From Diadema setosum (taxonomy: Eukaryota > Echinodermata > Echinoidea > Diadematoida > Diadematidae), in NCBI GenBank assembly GCA_033980235.1, contig CM067069.1:31855041-31919040 (forward strand): a DNA stretch of 64,000 nucleotides, given 5' to 3'. Numbering within the stretch: position 1 is the stretch's first letter; each line of letters opens with the position of its first letter. Under the pieces are notes generated by a model, which saw only the letters and a list, made by a program, of their open reading frames with translations, was not told where the DNA came from and searched no databases. The translations under genes were made by a program, and so were the position numbers. This document shows positions 1-12,900 of this stretch, in pieces.

Positions 1-3000
1 GGAAATCAGGAATTCCAATACATATCAAGTTCCCTATTATGGTAAAAAAGATTTCACCATACTTCTAGGATTCTGAATCTGAATCCTGGTGAGACGAATC
101 CTGCATTCTTGAGGGTTTTGGGATATTCAAAATGGCCCCAAGAATGGCAAACTGAAACAAAAATTTCTATGTTTTCCATATAGAGGAGAAAAAAATCGAG
201 AATAAAAATATGTATTTTTTATCATATTTCGAGGGCACTAAATCCGCATCTGGTTGTTCCAACTCTCCCATTGACTTAAATTCCTTGAGGGTTTTCGCGA
301 TATTCAAAATGGCGGCTATCATGTCCATTAAAAACAACAGCAACAACAAACATCATTTGATAATTAGAGAATGTAGATTTGTTTTGTTTTTTTCAGTAGT
401 ACCTTTTTGCTGTATCTTGAAGCTGAATTCGAATCTGGATTATTCAACTCGTGGACGAAGGTTAAACACCAGTGATTTGTATTTTCAAACGTACAGTTTG
501 TCAAATTAATAAGCCAAAATGGTGCCTCATAGGGTGTTTTCATGGATGTTAGGATTGATGTTATCATTCTGTCTAAATGATATAACTCTAACACGAACGC
601 AAAGATATGGCAAATGATTATATTTTGCCAAAAAGACATGAAATGATGACTTGCAAAGTAATGGCCGTCAGGATGGAGGTCAAGATGTGAAGTGTACCTT
701 GTACTGTCTGGTTTGTGACATGTGAAAAAAAAAGTATCTTTTAACTGACAGAGTAGTCAATGATGACTGGACACATTTATTCTTTTTTAATTATTATTTC
801 GATGAAGACCATCTTACATTCTGATTCAAATGTCTGTAGTATGGCCACCATTCTTTAGATAATGAATATTCCGCGCTGATGAAATTTGAATTAGTTTTTG
901 CGCACAATTAAATTGGACCTCCTGGATGATTTTTATGCTTTTACATTTGAACGACTATAAATTAGATAAAATGGGTACAGAGTTTCAGAATTTATAGTGA
1001 TTGGAAACAGGAATGAGAATGTTATCAAAAGTTATAACAAATTGCAATGAACAAGGATGATGACATGGCAGCCTCACCATAAAAAAAGCATGACTTGTGT
1101 TGGGGCTCAAGGAAGCTGAACAAAAGAGGAAGGCATGCATGGATTGTTGAGCAATAGGTTTTGTAATGGAATTACACTGCTACATTTCTAAAGTATGTGA
1201 GGCTCTGTGTCTTAAAACTGTTCAGTATAATTTGTTGAAGATTTTCAGTTTATTGGTTTATCTCCTCAGGGACTGCATTAAATTCCACGAATCTATTTAT
1301 GGAGCTGTCGATTTATGTACTACGTGGTGTAAAATTATGAAAATTATCCGGAAAACCTCTTTAAACTTTCTCGAAAATTCAAACGATATTCCTGCCTATG
1401 CCCTATATACTACTTCTTTGTTAAAATTTATTATCATGTGTAAGTTTTCAACTGGTTGATATTACTTCGTGGGCAAAACTACAAAATCAGTCCTTCGTGT
1501 GCGTTGTTTGTTACAGCTCCAAAACGATTAATCCTTGTCCTCCCATGAAAGCTCAAGTTTTCAACAGATGATCTCCATGCTATTCACGACTATTATGATA
1601 CTTGAGCATACACGTAGGTCCTACATTCTGAACTTTATCGGAGATTACTTTTGGCTCTTACCACGATGACATATGTACAATAACCTGCTCTACAGATAAT
1701 TTGGTCACCGTCATTACGCCAGTCTATCCAAATTGTAAAGCTATTATGCATGTCTTCTTTCATCATTAAGGTATTAGCCATATTTTTGGGCGGAAAGATT
1801 TCAAGTCTTTGTCTCTTTAAAATAACCCGAAACGTTTCTGCTGACCTGTACATACGAACAAATATTAAAGATCATTCATCCTAATCCTAACTTATATGAT
1901 AGTACGGAGGAGTGACTGTCTTCATTCATGAGCAATGAAGTTGGTTGATTAGCTAGTAATGCTGATGGTCTTATAGACATTTTCATGACACCATATTTGG
2001 GCATTTCCATACACTGTATACTCACTATAGTATTCGGTTTGCTTCTTTGTTTGTTTTGGGGTTTTTTTCTGCGATGAGTGGTTGGAGAAACTACAGGTCG
2101 CCTATGACAAAACAACAGCAAGAGCATAAGGAAGCATGTTGATAGTAGGCCTACGGTACTCACTAATTATGCTTATGAAGAATATTTTCGTGACGATCTA
2201 TACACAACGGTCATGGATTACAGCCATTTCTAATGTAATCAGAATATAACCCAGGTTTCAAAAGAATACGAAACGAATGCCAACATTCACACTAATTTTA
2301 CTGAATTTGTGGGTCTAACAATTTACTCCACATAGTAACAGATCACGAAATTTACACTAGCCGAAATGTAGTAATTTTATATTTTGGGAACCATTATTAT
2401 TGGCGACCATATTACTGTACATGAGGGATAACAGTACCGGTATATATCTCGACCTTTCTTCAATAATTAGAACTCTACAATATACAACTCCCAAAATGAT
2501 TTTGTAATATTGAATTAATTAATAATCATATTATATGTATAATGCAGCTCAGATTCAACATATACGTGTATACACATATTTTTCTTCATCACGGGGTGTA
2601 TTTCATTACACTGGTTAATATGAATCCTGATGCTTTATTTTGGTTGGGTTATGCATGTCATAACGAATATTCAAAAGCTTTAGTTCGCATTTTATGCATA
2701 GCACAGTAATAGGATGAATAAGATAACATCGAATATTAAATATGGATTCATCGTGTCACCTCTAAGAAAGACGCACTAAACAATTTTCGTCGCTCAAATT
2801 AGATGTTAAAGAAAGAGTTAAACCGAATCATTCTTTCCTCTATACAGTTACAGCTCATTTACATGATCTAAATGAAAGGCATCCATCATGTTCAGTGACC
2901 TTATAAAATAAATTTGGACGATTAGATTATTCAACTTCGATAATCGGGAGCCAAGATTCATGAATATTATTCCATTAGGGGCGATGATTTGTTTATTGAT

Positions 3001-3455
3001 ATGTAAGTTGTATTAACCTGAAACACATGAAATAAGTTACTGTAACGAGTATCATAATGATGGATGCTGTTATTTACGCTAAACATTTGAGAAATATCAG
3101 GAGGTAACAGATTGTGAAAATGCAGATATCCAATTATTGCTGTATAATATAAAAATAGATCATGTAAATTCAAAATATTTAACTGTTTAAATAAAGGGGC
3201 TGAATGTGCAAAATAATCACTGCCAGTGTAAAGTTACAAAGTAAAACGGTCAAAGTAAAAAAAATAACGTTTTCTCTACACATGTATAAAATAAAAAGAA
3301 AAATCCCGTGGATATTCCCAGATTAAAGTACATTATGCGCCATAAAAGGCGTCATCTAGATGACATGCATGCGACGAGGTAAAACACTGTTACATGTGTC
3401 CACATGCGTGCGTATGATAATGGAACCTTGATTTACTCATACTTTCATTGTCTAG
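1..3455. other. Upstream region of the Ig-NACHT gene, no supported coding exon
   Basis: AT-rich sequence with no ORF showing domain similarity I recognise. It should hold the promoter, 5' UTR and signal-peptide exon of the Ig-NACHT gene, because the first Ig exon begins in phase 1 without its own convincing start. The short reading frames here look random in composition. One weak signal-peptide candidate is listed separately at 519-602. Confidence 0.6.
519..602 (+). other. Weak candidate signal-peptide exon for the Ig-NACHT gene
   Basis: An ATG in good context (A at -3, G at +4) opens a short frame beginning MVPHRVFSWMLGLMLSFCL, which has a basic n-region and a hydrophobic core. A possible but poor GT donor (GTCTAA) after TTC T at about 572 would leave phase 1, which is what the first Ig exon at 3456 needs. 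The phase match has a one-in-three chance of being accidental, and the donor is far from consensus. An alternative start is the in-frame ATG at 3404, directly upstream of the Ig exon. Confidence 0.15.
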
Positions 3456-3761
3456 CCTCAAAGGTGGGAACTGCCCCAAACGTTCTGGGTTGGAAAGGGG
3501 AAAACATCCGATTACAGTGTCACATAGAGGGGGAGCCGCTCGCTGTGGTCTGGGACAAGAAGACCATCTCTCATCAGCCGTTGACCAAAGCTAGATACTT
3601 CGATGGGATGTTTGTGAGCGTGGAGGAACGGTTTGACATCGACAAAAACTTCAGCCTCGTCATCACAGACTTGAAGGTTGCTGACGAGGGTCGCTACCAT
3701 TGCCAAGTTATGCTGATAAATCATGAAAGTTTCTCAAATTCTACCCAAGTGACAGTTAGCT
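3456..3761 (+). CDS. Exon: first immunoglobulin-like domain
   Basis: The acceptor TTTCATTGTCTAG precedes the exon and the donor CT^GTAAGT ends it; both boundaries are phase 1, the classic Ig-domain exon arrangement. The 102 residues show the Ig landmarks: cysteine in IRLQCHIEG, tryptophan in AVVWDKK and the DEGRYHCQV motif with the second cysteine, so the fold is V/I-type. Sequons NFS and NST suggest extracellular glycosylation. The frame stays open upstream to an ATG at 3404 (MRAYDNGT...), which lacks a clear signal peptide, so I place the exon start at the acceptor. Confidence 0.8.
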
Positions 3762-6700
3762 GTAAGTATATACTTTGTCAAAATACATTCGTGCTACGCT
3801 TTCCTACTGGGTCGGGATCTAATGAGGAAATATATTTCAAGTAAATTAAGGGAAATCAAAGCAAATCAAAGACAGAGTGATTAACAGTACATTATCTATC
3901 ACAGGGTATTTTTCGATACATTAATAGTGAAGATACTATAATCATTATTGATTTGGGAGTAGTCTATTTGCCAGGTTAGTGATTTTGCAACGCATAAACA
4001 TACCATGTGAATCAAAGAGATCCGTCTACACATGATGTATGGGTAGGAGAAAAAGACACACGACTATGTAAAGAATCCATGTCCATAAGCAATCATGGTG
4101 GTCAGTCTCATCAATTCGGCATATTCCAACATCTTAAAAAAATAGAGCTTTACGTCTGGCAGAATTTCGTTGCGATATAATCCTGGTACGTAAAGATAGG
4201 CTGATTAACTGTACCAATCACGACATTCGATTGGGTAATAATCTGACTAATTTACAACCAGTGGCGTATCTAGGGGGGGGGGGGCAAGGGGGGCACGTGC
4301 CCTGGGCGCCACTCCCCGGGGGTGCAAAAAAAAAAAAACGAAGAAGAAGAAAAAAAAGGGGAAAAAAAAACGAAGAAGAAGAAAAAAAAAAAAGAGAAGA
4401 AGAAGAAGAAAAAAAAAAAAAAACTCGCCCGGAAAAGGGGGGGGGGGGCAGAAAACCAAATCAAACAAGACAAAAAAAAACAAAAAAAACATGATGCCGC
4501 CGACAAAATGACAAGTTTATTGTGTTCACACAAGAATTGTATGATGTGTAAGTAAGCTGAAGTACAAAAATTTTCGGCTAGCTCGATGCGCTCGCTCGGC
4601 AAAATTTATATAAAAAAGAAGGTAAGAACAAAACGTGATGATGACATGGACAAAATACCAATGTCTATTGTGTTCACACATGTCACTTTATATTTAGCAG
4701 GCAAAATGTTTCACGGAGCAGCGGCTGCCATTTCTTTCGTTCTGAAGCGATCGCCAATTGGATCAAAAGAAGGCGCCAACGGTTTCGAACATACGGGGGG
4801 GGGGGGGTGTGGGCGCAAAAAAAACCCCAAATCAAACAAGATAAGAACAAAACGTAATGATGACGGGGATATATACAAATTTCGGCTCACTCGCTCGTAC
4901 TAATTTAGAGTATTTTTTAAAGTCCTCAGTTTGTTGGTATAAATAGTTATCTATAAGGTCGTCACTATATCTTGTAAGAATTGTAAAATCTAATAAGCAA
5001 AAAATGACAAGAATTTCATGTTTTGTAAGCTGAAATACAAAGTTTTTCGGCTCGCTCGCCAAAAATTTATCCTCAAAAAAGAGATAAGAACAAAACGTGA
5101 TGATGACGCAGAAATATACAAATTTCGACTCACTCGCGCGTACTAATTTAGAGTATTTTTTAAAGTCCTCAGTTTGTTGGTATAAATCGTTATCGTCGTC
5201 ACTATATCTTGATTAGAATTGTAAGATTTAATAAGCAAAAAATGACAAGAATTCCATGTTTTGTTAGCTGAAATACAAAAATTTTCGGCTCGCTCGCTGC
5301 GCTCGCTCGCCAAAATTTATTTAAAAAAGAGATAAGAACGAGTCGTGATGATGCCGCGGAAATATACACATTTCGGCTCACTCGCGCGTACTAATTTAGA
5401 GTAGTTTTTCCAAGTCCCCAGTTTGTTGGTATTAATCGTTATCTATAAGGCCGTCACTATATCTTTATTAGCATTGTAAAATTTGATAAGCAAAAAATGA
5501 CAAGAATTCCATGTTTTGTTAGCTGAAATACAAATTTTTCGGCTCGCTCGCTGCGCTCGCTCGCCAAAATTTATAAAAAAAGAAATAAGAACAAATCGTG
5601 ATGATGCCGCGGAAATATACAAATTTCGGTTCACTCGCGCTTACTAATTTAGAGTATTTTTTTAAAGTCCTCAGTTTGTTGGTATAAATCGTTATCGTCG
5701 TCACTCAATCTTGATTAGAATTGTTAGATTTAATAAGCAAAAAATGACAAGAATTCCATGTTTTGTTAGATGAAATACAAAAATTTTCGGCTCGCTCGCT
5801 GCGCTCGCTCGCCAAAATTTATCAAAATTCATTACATTTAAATCACCCTCAAAAAGACCCCTTTTAAGTGCTTGAAAAAGTACATCATGTGGACTGTGTT
5901 TAAAGTCCCTACTGTGATGGGGTTGGGGAGGAACACTTTTTCAGAAATTAGGGGCGCAATTTTCGCGCTTGCCCCGGGCGCCGTTTTCCCTAGATACGCC
6001 ACTGTTTACAACACTTCAATTTCAGGTCTTGTTTAATATCTTAAGATTAATGTGTAGAATAGAAATATAATGATGTAACTGTTCTATTTGGATTAATGAA
6101 AGGAGAAATGTCTGCTTCGATTGCTTAAGGTATATTTGCTGGGGCGGTATGGTGGCGTGGTCGGTAGCGCGTCTGCTTTTCAATCAAATGGCTCGGGTTC
6201 GAGTACCATTACGTTTGGCCAGCGAGCAGTATACCCCTATGGCCTAGCTGAGTAATATGTTTAAATCGAAGTCATCCCACGAGACCGACTCCCCCGAGTC
6301 ATATAGCCCAAGAGCCCGACATCGAAAAAAGAAACCCCATTGAGTCATACGGCCAGCGAGTCATACAGCCCATGAGTTCGACACTAGGCATGTAAAGCCC
6401 AGGAGTTCGACACTTTAGATAAAAACAGCCCACAAGCATGACAAGTTCGACAGATTGTTGGCCTTGTTTGCTTAGCGTCGAACTCATTGGCTATATGACT
6501 CGTGGGCTGTACAACTCGTGGGTGTCTGTCTCGTATCGTTTGCAGCACGCCCTTCTCCCCCCCCCCCCCCTCTACACTGCGAAGGCAATTACACTGTCCC
6601 TTTGCTAAAGCAAATTCATGTTTCGTTTGTGAAGGAGTCACAACCACTTCTTTCAAAATAATTGAAAATACAAACCTTTAAAGGGATATACTCACGGCAG

Positions 6701-9700
6701 AACGCGAAAAATATCCACCTCTTTTGATTCTTCAAAGTGATTAGCAATAGTCAGCTTATTGGTGTCAACCCGTGCCACATGAAAACTAGGAGAAGATAGG
6801 GGAGGAAGAGGGGAAGGTATCTGCTTAATGAAGTTTTGAAATGAAAGAGACTTGTTATAATATCAAAATACGCCTGTATATATTGTTTTTTTTCCTTGTG
6901 TCCTAAGCTTTGGCATCAAAACACGAGATCCCGGAATGCGTCGATACAAGTCAGTTCCATCAAAGGCCATGTACATACCAAACTCCCTTCAATACTCCTT
7001 CCTTCAACCTTACCTGCGTCGTCAGTGGTTTCAAGCCTAACATTTCCATGCTGTGGACGGAGAAATCGGGGAAGAGACTTAATTCCGTGGCTTCGCAACA
7101 GACAAGACTATTTGACGACACATACGAGAGGTTCGAGACAATCACTGTTTTAGCCCAGCAAGTGACTGAGCAAACCTTCACCTGCATTGCTACTGGTGAC
7201 TCGCTGAATGGAAATTCCTCCTCAGAAATCACCGTTTTGCCAGTAGACCTCTCAGGTTTGATGAAATTTTGCCAATTTTGTGTTCCCAAATGATATTTGG
7301 GTTATGATAAAGCATTGTTGTTGATTCGGCTTTGGTTAGGGATGTTAAATCGCAGTGATCTCACGAGACCAACACCCACGAGTTCGACATTGAGAGAGAG
7401 AGAGAGAAAAAAGTCAATGAGTTACTAGTATACTGCCCACCAGCCATACAGCCCATGAGCTCGACGCTAGGCAAATAAGGCCCTTTAGTCCGGCAATAGG
7501 CATACAAGGCTCACGAGTCCAACTGTGGGAAGGTCCATCAATATTATTCTTGCTATTATTAGTATTCTCTGCGGGGGTGAGGGCAAACATTTTCAATAAA
7601 ACATACGTATGATCACGATGATTGGGATGAATTCAGAAAACGAGCACGCGACGAGTGACATTTATGGGCCGGTCTCACAAAAGTAAATTTCTACTCCCCG
7701 GAGGCATGTGAGCCCTAACGTATCACTCCTGAGGACAACATTTTCAATAAAACATACGTATGATCACGATGATTGGGATGAATTCAGAAAACGAGCACGC
7801 GACGAGTGACATTTATGGGCCGGTCTCACAAAAGTAAATTTCTACTCCCCGGAGGCATGTGAGCCCTAACGTATCACTCCTGAGGACAAAAAAGGTCCTA
7901 CACAGGGTAAACAAGGCCCATGAGCTATATCATCGGGATGGTCGGTCTCGGAGCTCTCTTGCCTCTTATCGAACTCGGGGGTCAAGTTTGCCTAATGTTG
8001 TACCGTTCTTTATTTTTTTCGTTTTTCCGAAGGTTCGTTATTCCGAAGGCTCTTTAGTCCGAAGATTCGTTATTCCGAAGGTTCGTTATTCCGAATTTCA
8101 TTTTCGGATTAACGAATCTCCGGAATAACGAACCTTCGGAATAACGCCACAAATGTGCGGATTAACGAAGCCTTTTTCATTTTCGGATTAACGAACCTCT
8201 AGATATAGGAAATTTGTGTGTTTCGGATTAACGAACCTTCGGAATTACGAACCTTCGGAATAGCAAACATTCGGAATAACGAACAGCATCCGTTGTACCT
8301 ACGGTTCTTTTTGTCCAGCTCATGGGCTGTATAACTCGTGAGCTATATGACTCGTAGACTGTAGGACTCGTGGTTGTCGGCCTCGTGACATGCAACTGCT
8401 TACTCGTTAAATTGTTTCGATAGATTGTTTGGTCATAAAATCAAATAGAACCGTTCCTATCAGACGTCAGATAGACATTCATATATAAGAAACCCTGCAT
8501 CTATTCTGGCTAGGAATCAATCACAGTCTTAACTGTGCCAAGTATGTCACAATCTATAATGTATCAAGGTTATACCCATTTAATTATCTACCTACTTCTT
8601 TTCTAAATTGGAACCACAAAACAATAATTTTTTTTTAAAATGATATAATTTTATCTTTATATTCATGTCTTCCACATTGTTAACACTTGAATACTGTCTT
8701 TGACTGTGTTTACTTCAAATATCAGGGAAACAAGGTGATCTGAGACTCACTTTCGGACTTGTCATTGGTCTACCTATTATTCTAGTCGTTCCTATTCTTC
8801 TTGTGGGAAAGTTTTTGCAAATGTACCATCCGGACTACTTACCCAGAAAAGGTGTGACAATAATATTTGTGCCGTACTTCACTAAAGCACCAAGTTAATG
8901 TTTGATGAGGGCAGACTTCAAGCTAAAAAATGATAAATGATGCATAACACAATACAAAGTAATTAACATTCTTAGCTTTTCTGAACGATAAAAAAGAAAT
9001 ACACATCCAGGAAAAGCGTTTACTGAGAAAACAGGATTTGAAGTTTCGGGTAAATTTATCGCTCACTTTGCCGTGCTCTGTGCAATGAATGAGACAAAAA
9101 CAGATCTTTAATCTCTATTATAGCCACAATGAAAATATTATCAGAATACGGCGAATGTTTTCACACTGAGTGTAAAGCACATAATTGTATCAATGAATAA
9201 TATCAACTTTAAGGCAGGAGCGCTATCCTTCGTAAAGCTATATGTACCACAGTTGAAAAAGTGGAATAATATATGAAAGATTTTTCAAGAAATGAAAAGG
9301 GGCCTTTACCTATTTTATCACACTATTCTATAAAATAATGCTGCAGAAAAACTGCAAAAACACACGTTTTTATTCTTTGCATTACTCTCGCGATTTTATT
9401 CTAAAAAAAAAAGAAGAGTGAACATTGAAGGAGTGAATAACAGAAAAGAGTGAGTGTGGAGTGAAATTGGAGTGAATTTTTAATGAAGATATGTTCATTT
9501 TCACTAATTTTGGAGTGACCTCAGGGATCACTCGTTCCACTGTCCTGTACGCAATCGCCCCAGGAGTGTTGTTTCTTTGTTTTGTTCGGCCACTAAACCT
9601 TGTGCGTATGCCCCTCTAAAATGGAAATCTCACACTTTGTTCACCGGATGGACAATTTTAACAACGGATAAGCAAAAAATATCGCCCGTTTCTTGTACGG

Positions 9701-9899
9701 TGGGTCTATCCGGCAAAGTGCGACAGGGTATAAGCCTCTGTAACAAAATTCCATTTTCACCGTTTGTGCATGCTTGGAGGTCAATTGACAAACAGGTGCG
9801 AAAGTACACTATAGCGCCTAACTTTAAAGCTAGATTCGACACTTAACGTAGAATTTTGATCACGGCCATGCGAAATAGCGAGTTAAGCAACAGATATAC

Positions 9900-9939
<40 letters not shown>

Positions 9940-12900
9940 GGGGGGGTTGTCTTAGAACTTTCAATTGGTCTAAATATCTTCATCATGAAGTTAAACTATT
10001 AGTTTTTTTTATGTAGCCTTACATTTTTTATTTTTTATTTTGTGTATTACAGGATGTGGCTGGAATCCCTGCTGGCGGATACCACATAGGAGACTCAGAG
10101 AGCGACCTGATGTGGAAGAAGAATTGATGATGGGTACGGGGAAACTGCATGATTTTTACAACCTATATATGCCACAAATAAGAAGTATATAGAAATTCAA
10201 AAAAAAAAATCCAAAGTGTGGATGGCTATTAAATTAATCGCTTCTGAAAGGATGCACATCACGATACCAACAACCACGAGTCATACAGCCAGAGATGTCA
10301 AGTTCAAAAAATTTTAATAAATGAGATGTTCATGACTCGGCGTCTCGACGCGAGCGCGAGCGAGGTAGCGAAGCGACCCGAGCGGAGGAGGAAGCTTTTT
10401 CAATTTGTGTTGGCTCAGTAAGTAGAGCGGCTGCCTCACAATCGGGAGGTCGTGGGTTCGAACCCCGGCCGCGTCATACCAAAAGACGTTAAAAGATGGG
10501 AGTTGCTGCTACCTTGTTTGCCGTTCAATAGTTGAAAAGGTTAGAGCAATGTCGATCTGGCGCTGCTCAGTGGTTGCCGGGCCCACGATCAATTGGGCAA
10601 AAAGAAGAATTTCCATTTTCGGACAATAAAATTTGGAGTTATGATGCGATCTGGTGCATACTTACGTGCCAATTTTTAACTTATTTTAAAAACAGAAGGG
10701 AAATATACCTTCAGTTGAAACTATCACTTTAATCCTTTAAGCTATGTTCCGATTCGTGAGAAAAATGGGTGTCATGCGTGAGATCGTGAGACGGACCCTA
10801 AATACCTTCTTTTTTTTTAGGAGGAAGAGGACTTTATCCTCCAAAGTCATCTGGTCCCTTCTCGCAGAACACACACTTTCTCAGAGTATAATGAAATAAT
10901 GACATGATGTGCATATTCAGAACAAACTACTTGACAAAAAATATTTGTAAAATGAAGTTTACAAGGAAATATTTCATAATAATGGTTGATGTGACGTGCA
11001 CATCTAATTTTCATGATTTGGAGTGGGCGTAGTCAACAGGGAAGGTGTGGATTTAGTACAAAATTACATCAAGTAACGTGTAACAAGTAACAGAGAGAAA
11101 AAGAATCTTGTATGTCAGGAGGATTTATCTGAATCCGATAATTCCCGAATTCAAGATTGTGTTTTGGTACTGGGCATGGTACTCCGCGGGGTTGTAACAA
11201 ACAGAGCGTAACTACATTAGGCTACTGTCTGATTGTTCGGACTTCGTTACTCTATCGGTATTAAAGCTATGGAACGTCAAGCAACGTCTTTTGAACGTGC
11301 AAGTTAGGTGGAATACGCTGAGTATTCGTTGGTTATACGCTTGTTGTTTTTTACGCTATCGTGTATTTGTTGTGCATTAATTGTTTTGGCACAGCTCCAT
11401 AAATGTACTGGGCGTAATTGGACAGCGAGCGAAAGAAACGTACATTCAGCTTGTGAAAAGTTCAAACAGCGAATGTTCAACATGTACATAGGATAATGAT
11501 TGATACGTTGTCCTCTGCCCAAGATTTTGAAAACGTCCCAAATAATGGAGAAAAAAAATTCTGCTTTGAACAGCGTTTCTCTGCGATTTCTCTGCGAATC
11601 CTTACACGAAAAGCTAATGAATACACCGCACCACAAATGTGTTATGCATAATCAGTATCAAAGAAATACGATCGTACCTCCATTTTTTTTTTGAAAACCA
11701 CGTTGAGCATGCATTGGCTCGATAGCCTATATAGCCGTAGATATTGTAATGCCTTATTATTCCCTACACCAAGGACCAGTCACTTTTAGAAGGCATCTTC
11801 TAATCTTCTAATTGTTATCCGTTGCTATACTGGAATAGTTCTTAAAATGTTTGACGTTCTTTGTATTATCAGCTATTCGAAGGGATTAGCAGAGATACTC
11901 CAGAGCCATTTTTTTTTTGGGGGGGGGGGGTGTTAATTTGAACATGTATCTCTGTGAATCCATTCTGATCTGATTTATTCTTCACTTTAATCCCCCCCCC
12001 CCTTCCTCCCCAAGCAGTTCTTCATTATCAATGAAATTGTGCTATTGCAAAGTGCTCGACTAATGGAAAACTACACAAACCCTTTTGTAATGGGTTATTA
12101 TGTCTGCGATGTCTTGATATCATTATTTGATTATTTGATCTTATCTATGCATTCCTAAACATCCATATTATCATCCACATAATAAATCACATATTACTTA
12201 TACGTATGTAAGGAGATTTGATTTGTCTGTTTTTTCGTTACTTCAAGGGTCATCACAATACTCAACCCCGCTTACAAAGGAGCATGTACAGCAATGCAAA
12301 CAAGAGCTAAAGGAATACTATAGTTTGTCACGACGCAAGATTACAGTGGATCCACTCGACTTCATTGAACGTGTTAACTTGGATGAAATCTATACAAACT
12401 TGAGCTTAATAGATCTTAGTGACATGCATAAGATCCCGCTATCGTACGAGGATATTTTGAGCAACGATGGAAGACTGTCAAAGCGCCTTCTGATTCAGGG
12501 CGAGGGAGGTGTCGGCAAAACCACACTTTGCGCTAAGATCGCCTGGGACTGGTGCCAAGGAAGGATTCTCGAGGATGTAGACATGGTACTTGTAATTCCT
12601 CTGCAAGATGTCACCGACGACAAAAGTATTGGTAGTATTATGAATAGATATCTTTCTGATTCAAATGCAGCCACACCTAGACAGTTGGACGACTATATCT
12701 CAAAGAATCCGAGTAAAGTTTTACTTGTATTTGATGGACTTGACGAGTTTAAAGGAAAAATAATAGAAGGAAAGAGCAGCAATGAGGTTATTCGCATTCT
12801 AGGACTAGAGCAATATAAGTCATGCAAGGTAATTGCGACCACACGACCATGGAGAACGGATGAATTCATGGAGGATAAGAATCTTGCTGACGCTTACACT

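Larger units (their letters stand above)
7358..8392. mobile_element. Inverted-repeat MITE (family A, copy 2) with nested repeats
   Basis: The left end CACGAGACCAACACCCACGA is matched in inverse by GACTCGTGGTTGTCGGCCTC near 8364-8385. Short phrases of copy 1 (CATACAGCCCATGAG, CTAGGCA) recur. Nested inside are a GA microsatellite (about 7390-7408), an exact 151 bp tandem duplication and a TTCGTTATTCCGAA cluster. Lies in the intron between Ig2 and the TM exon. Confidence 0.6.

Noticed and set aside
1166..1459. 97-codon frame with a hydrophobic stretch as a possible signal exon
   Set aside because: The hydrophobic part is internal, no suitable phase-1 donor follows it, and there is no Ig-gene similarity.
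4231..4602. Lysine/glutamate- or phenylalanine-rich reading frames
   Set aside because: They are translations of a polypurine/G-run low-complexity tract inside the hAT-like element; no domain and no splice context.
10411..10485. A functional tRNA gene
   Set aside because: A- and B-box motifs are present, but no full cloverleaf was apparent and the tRNA-unrelated body marks it as a SINE.
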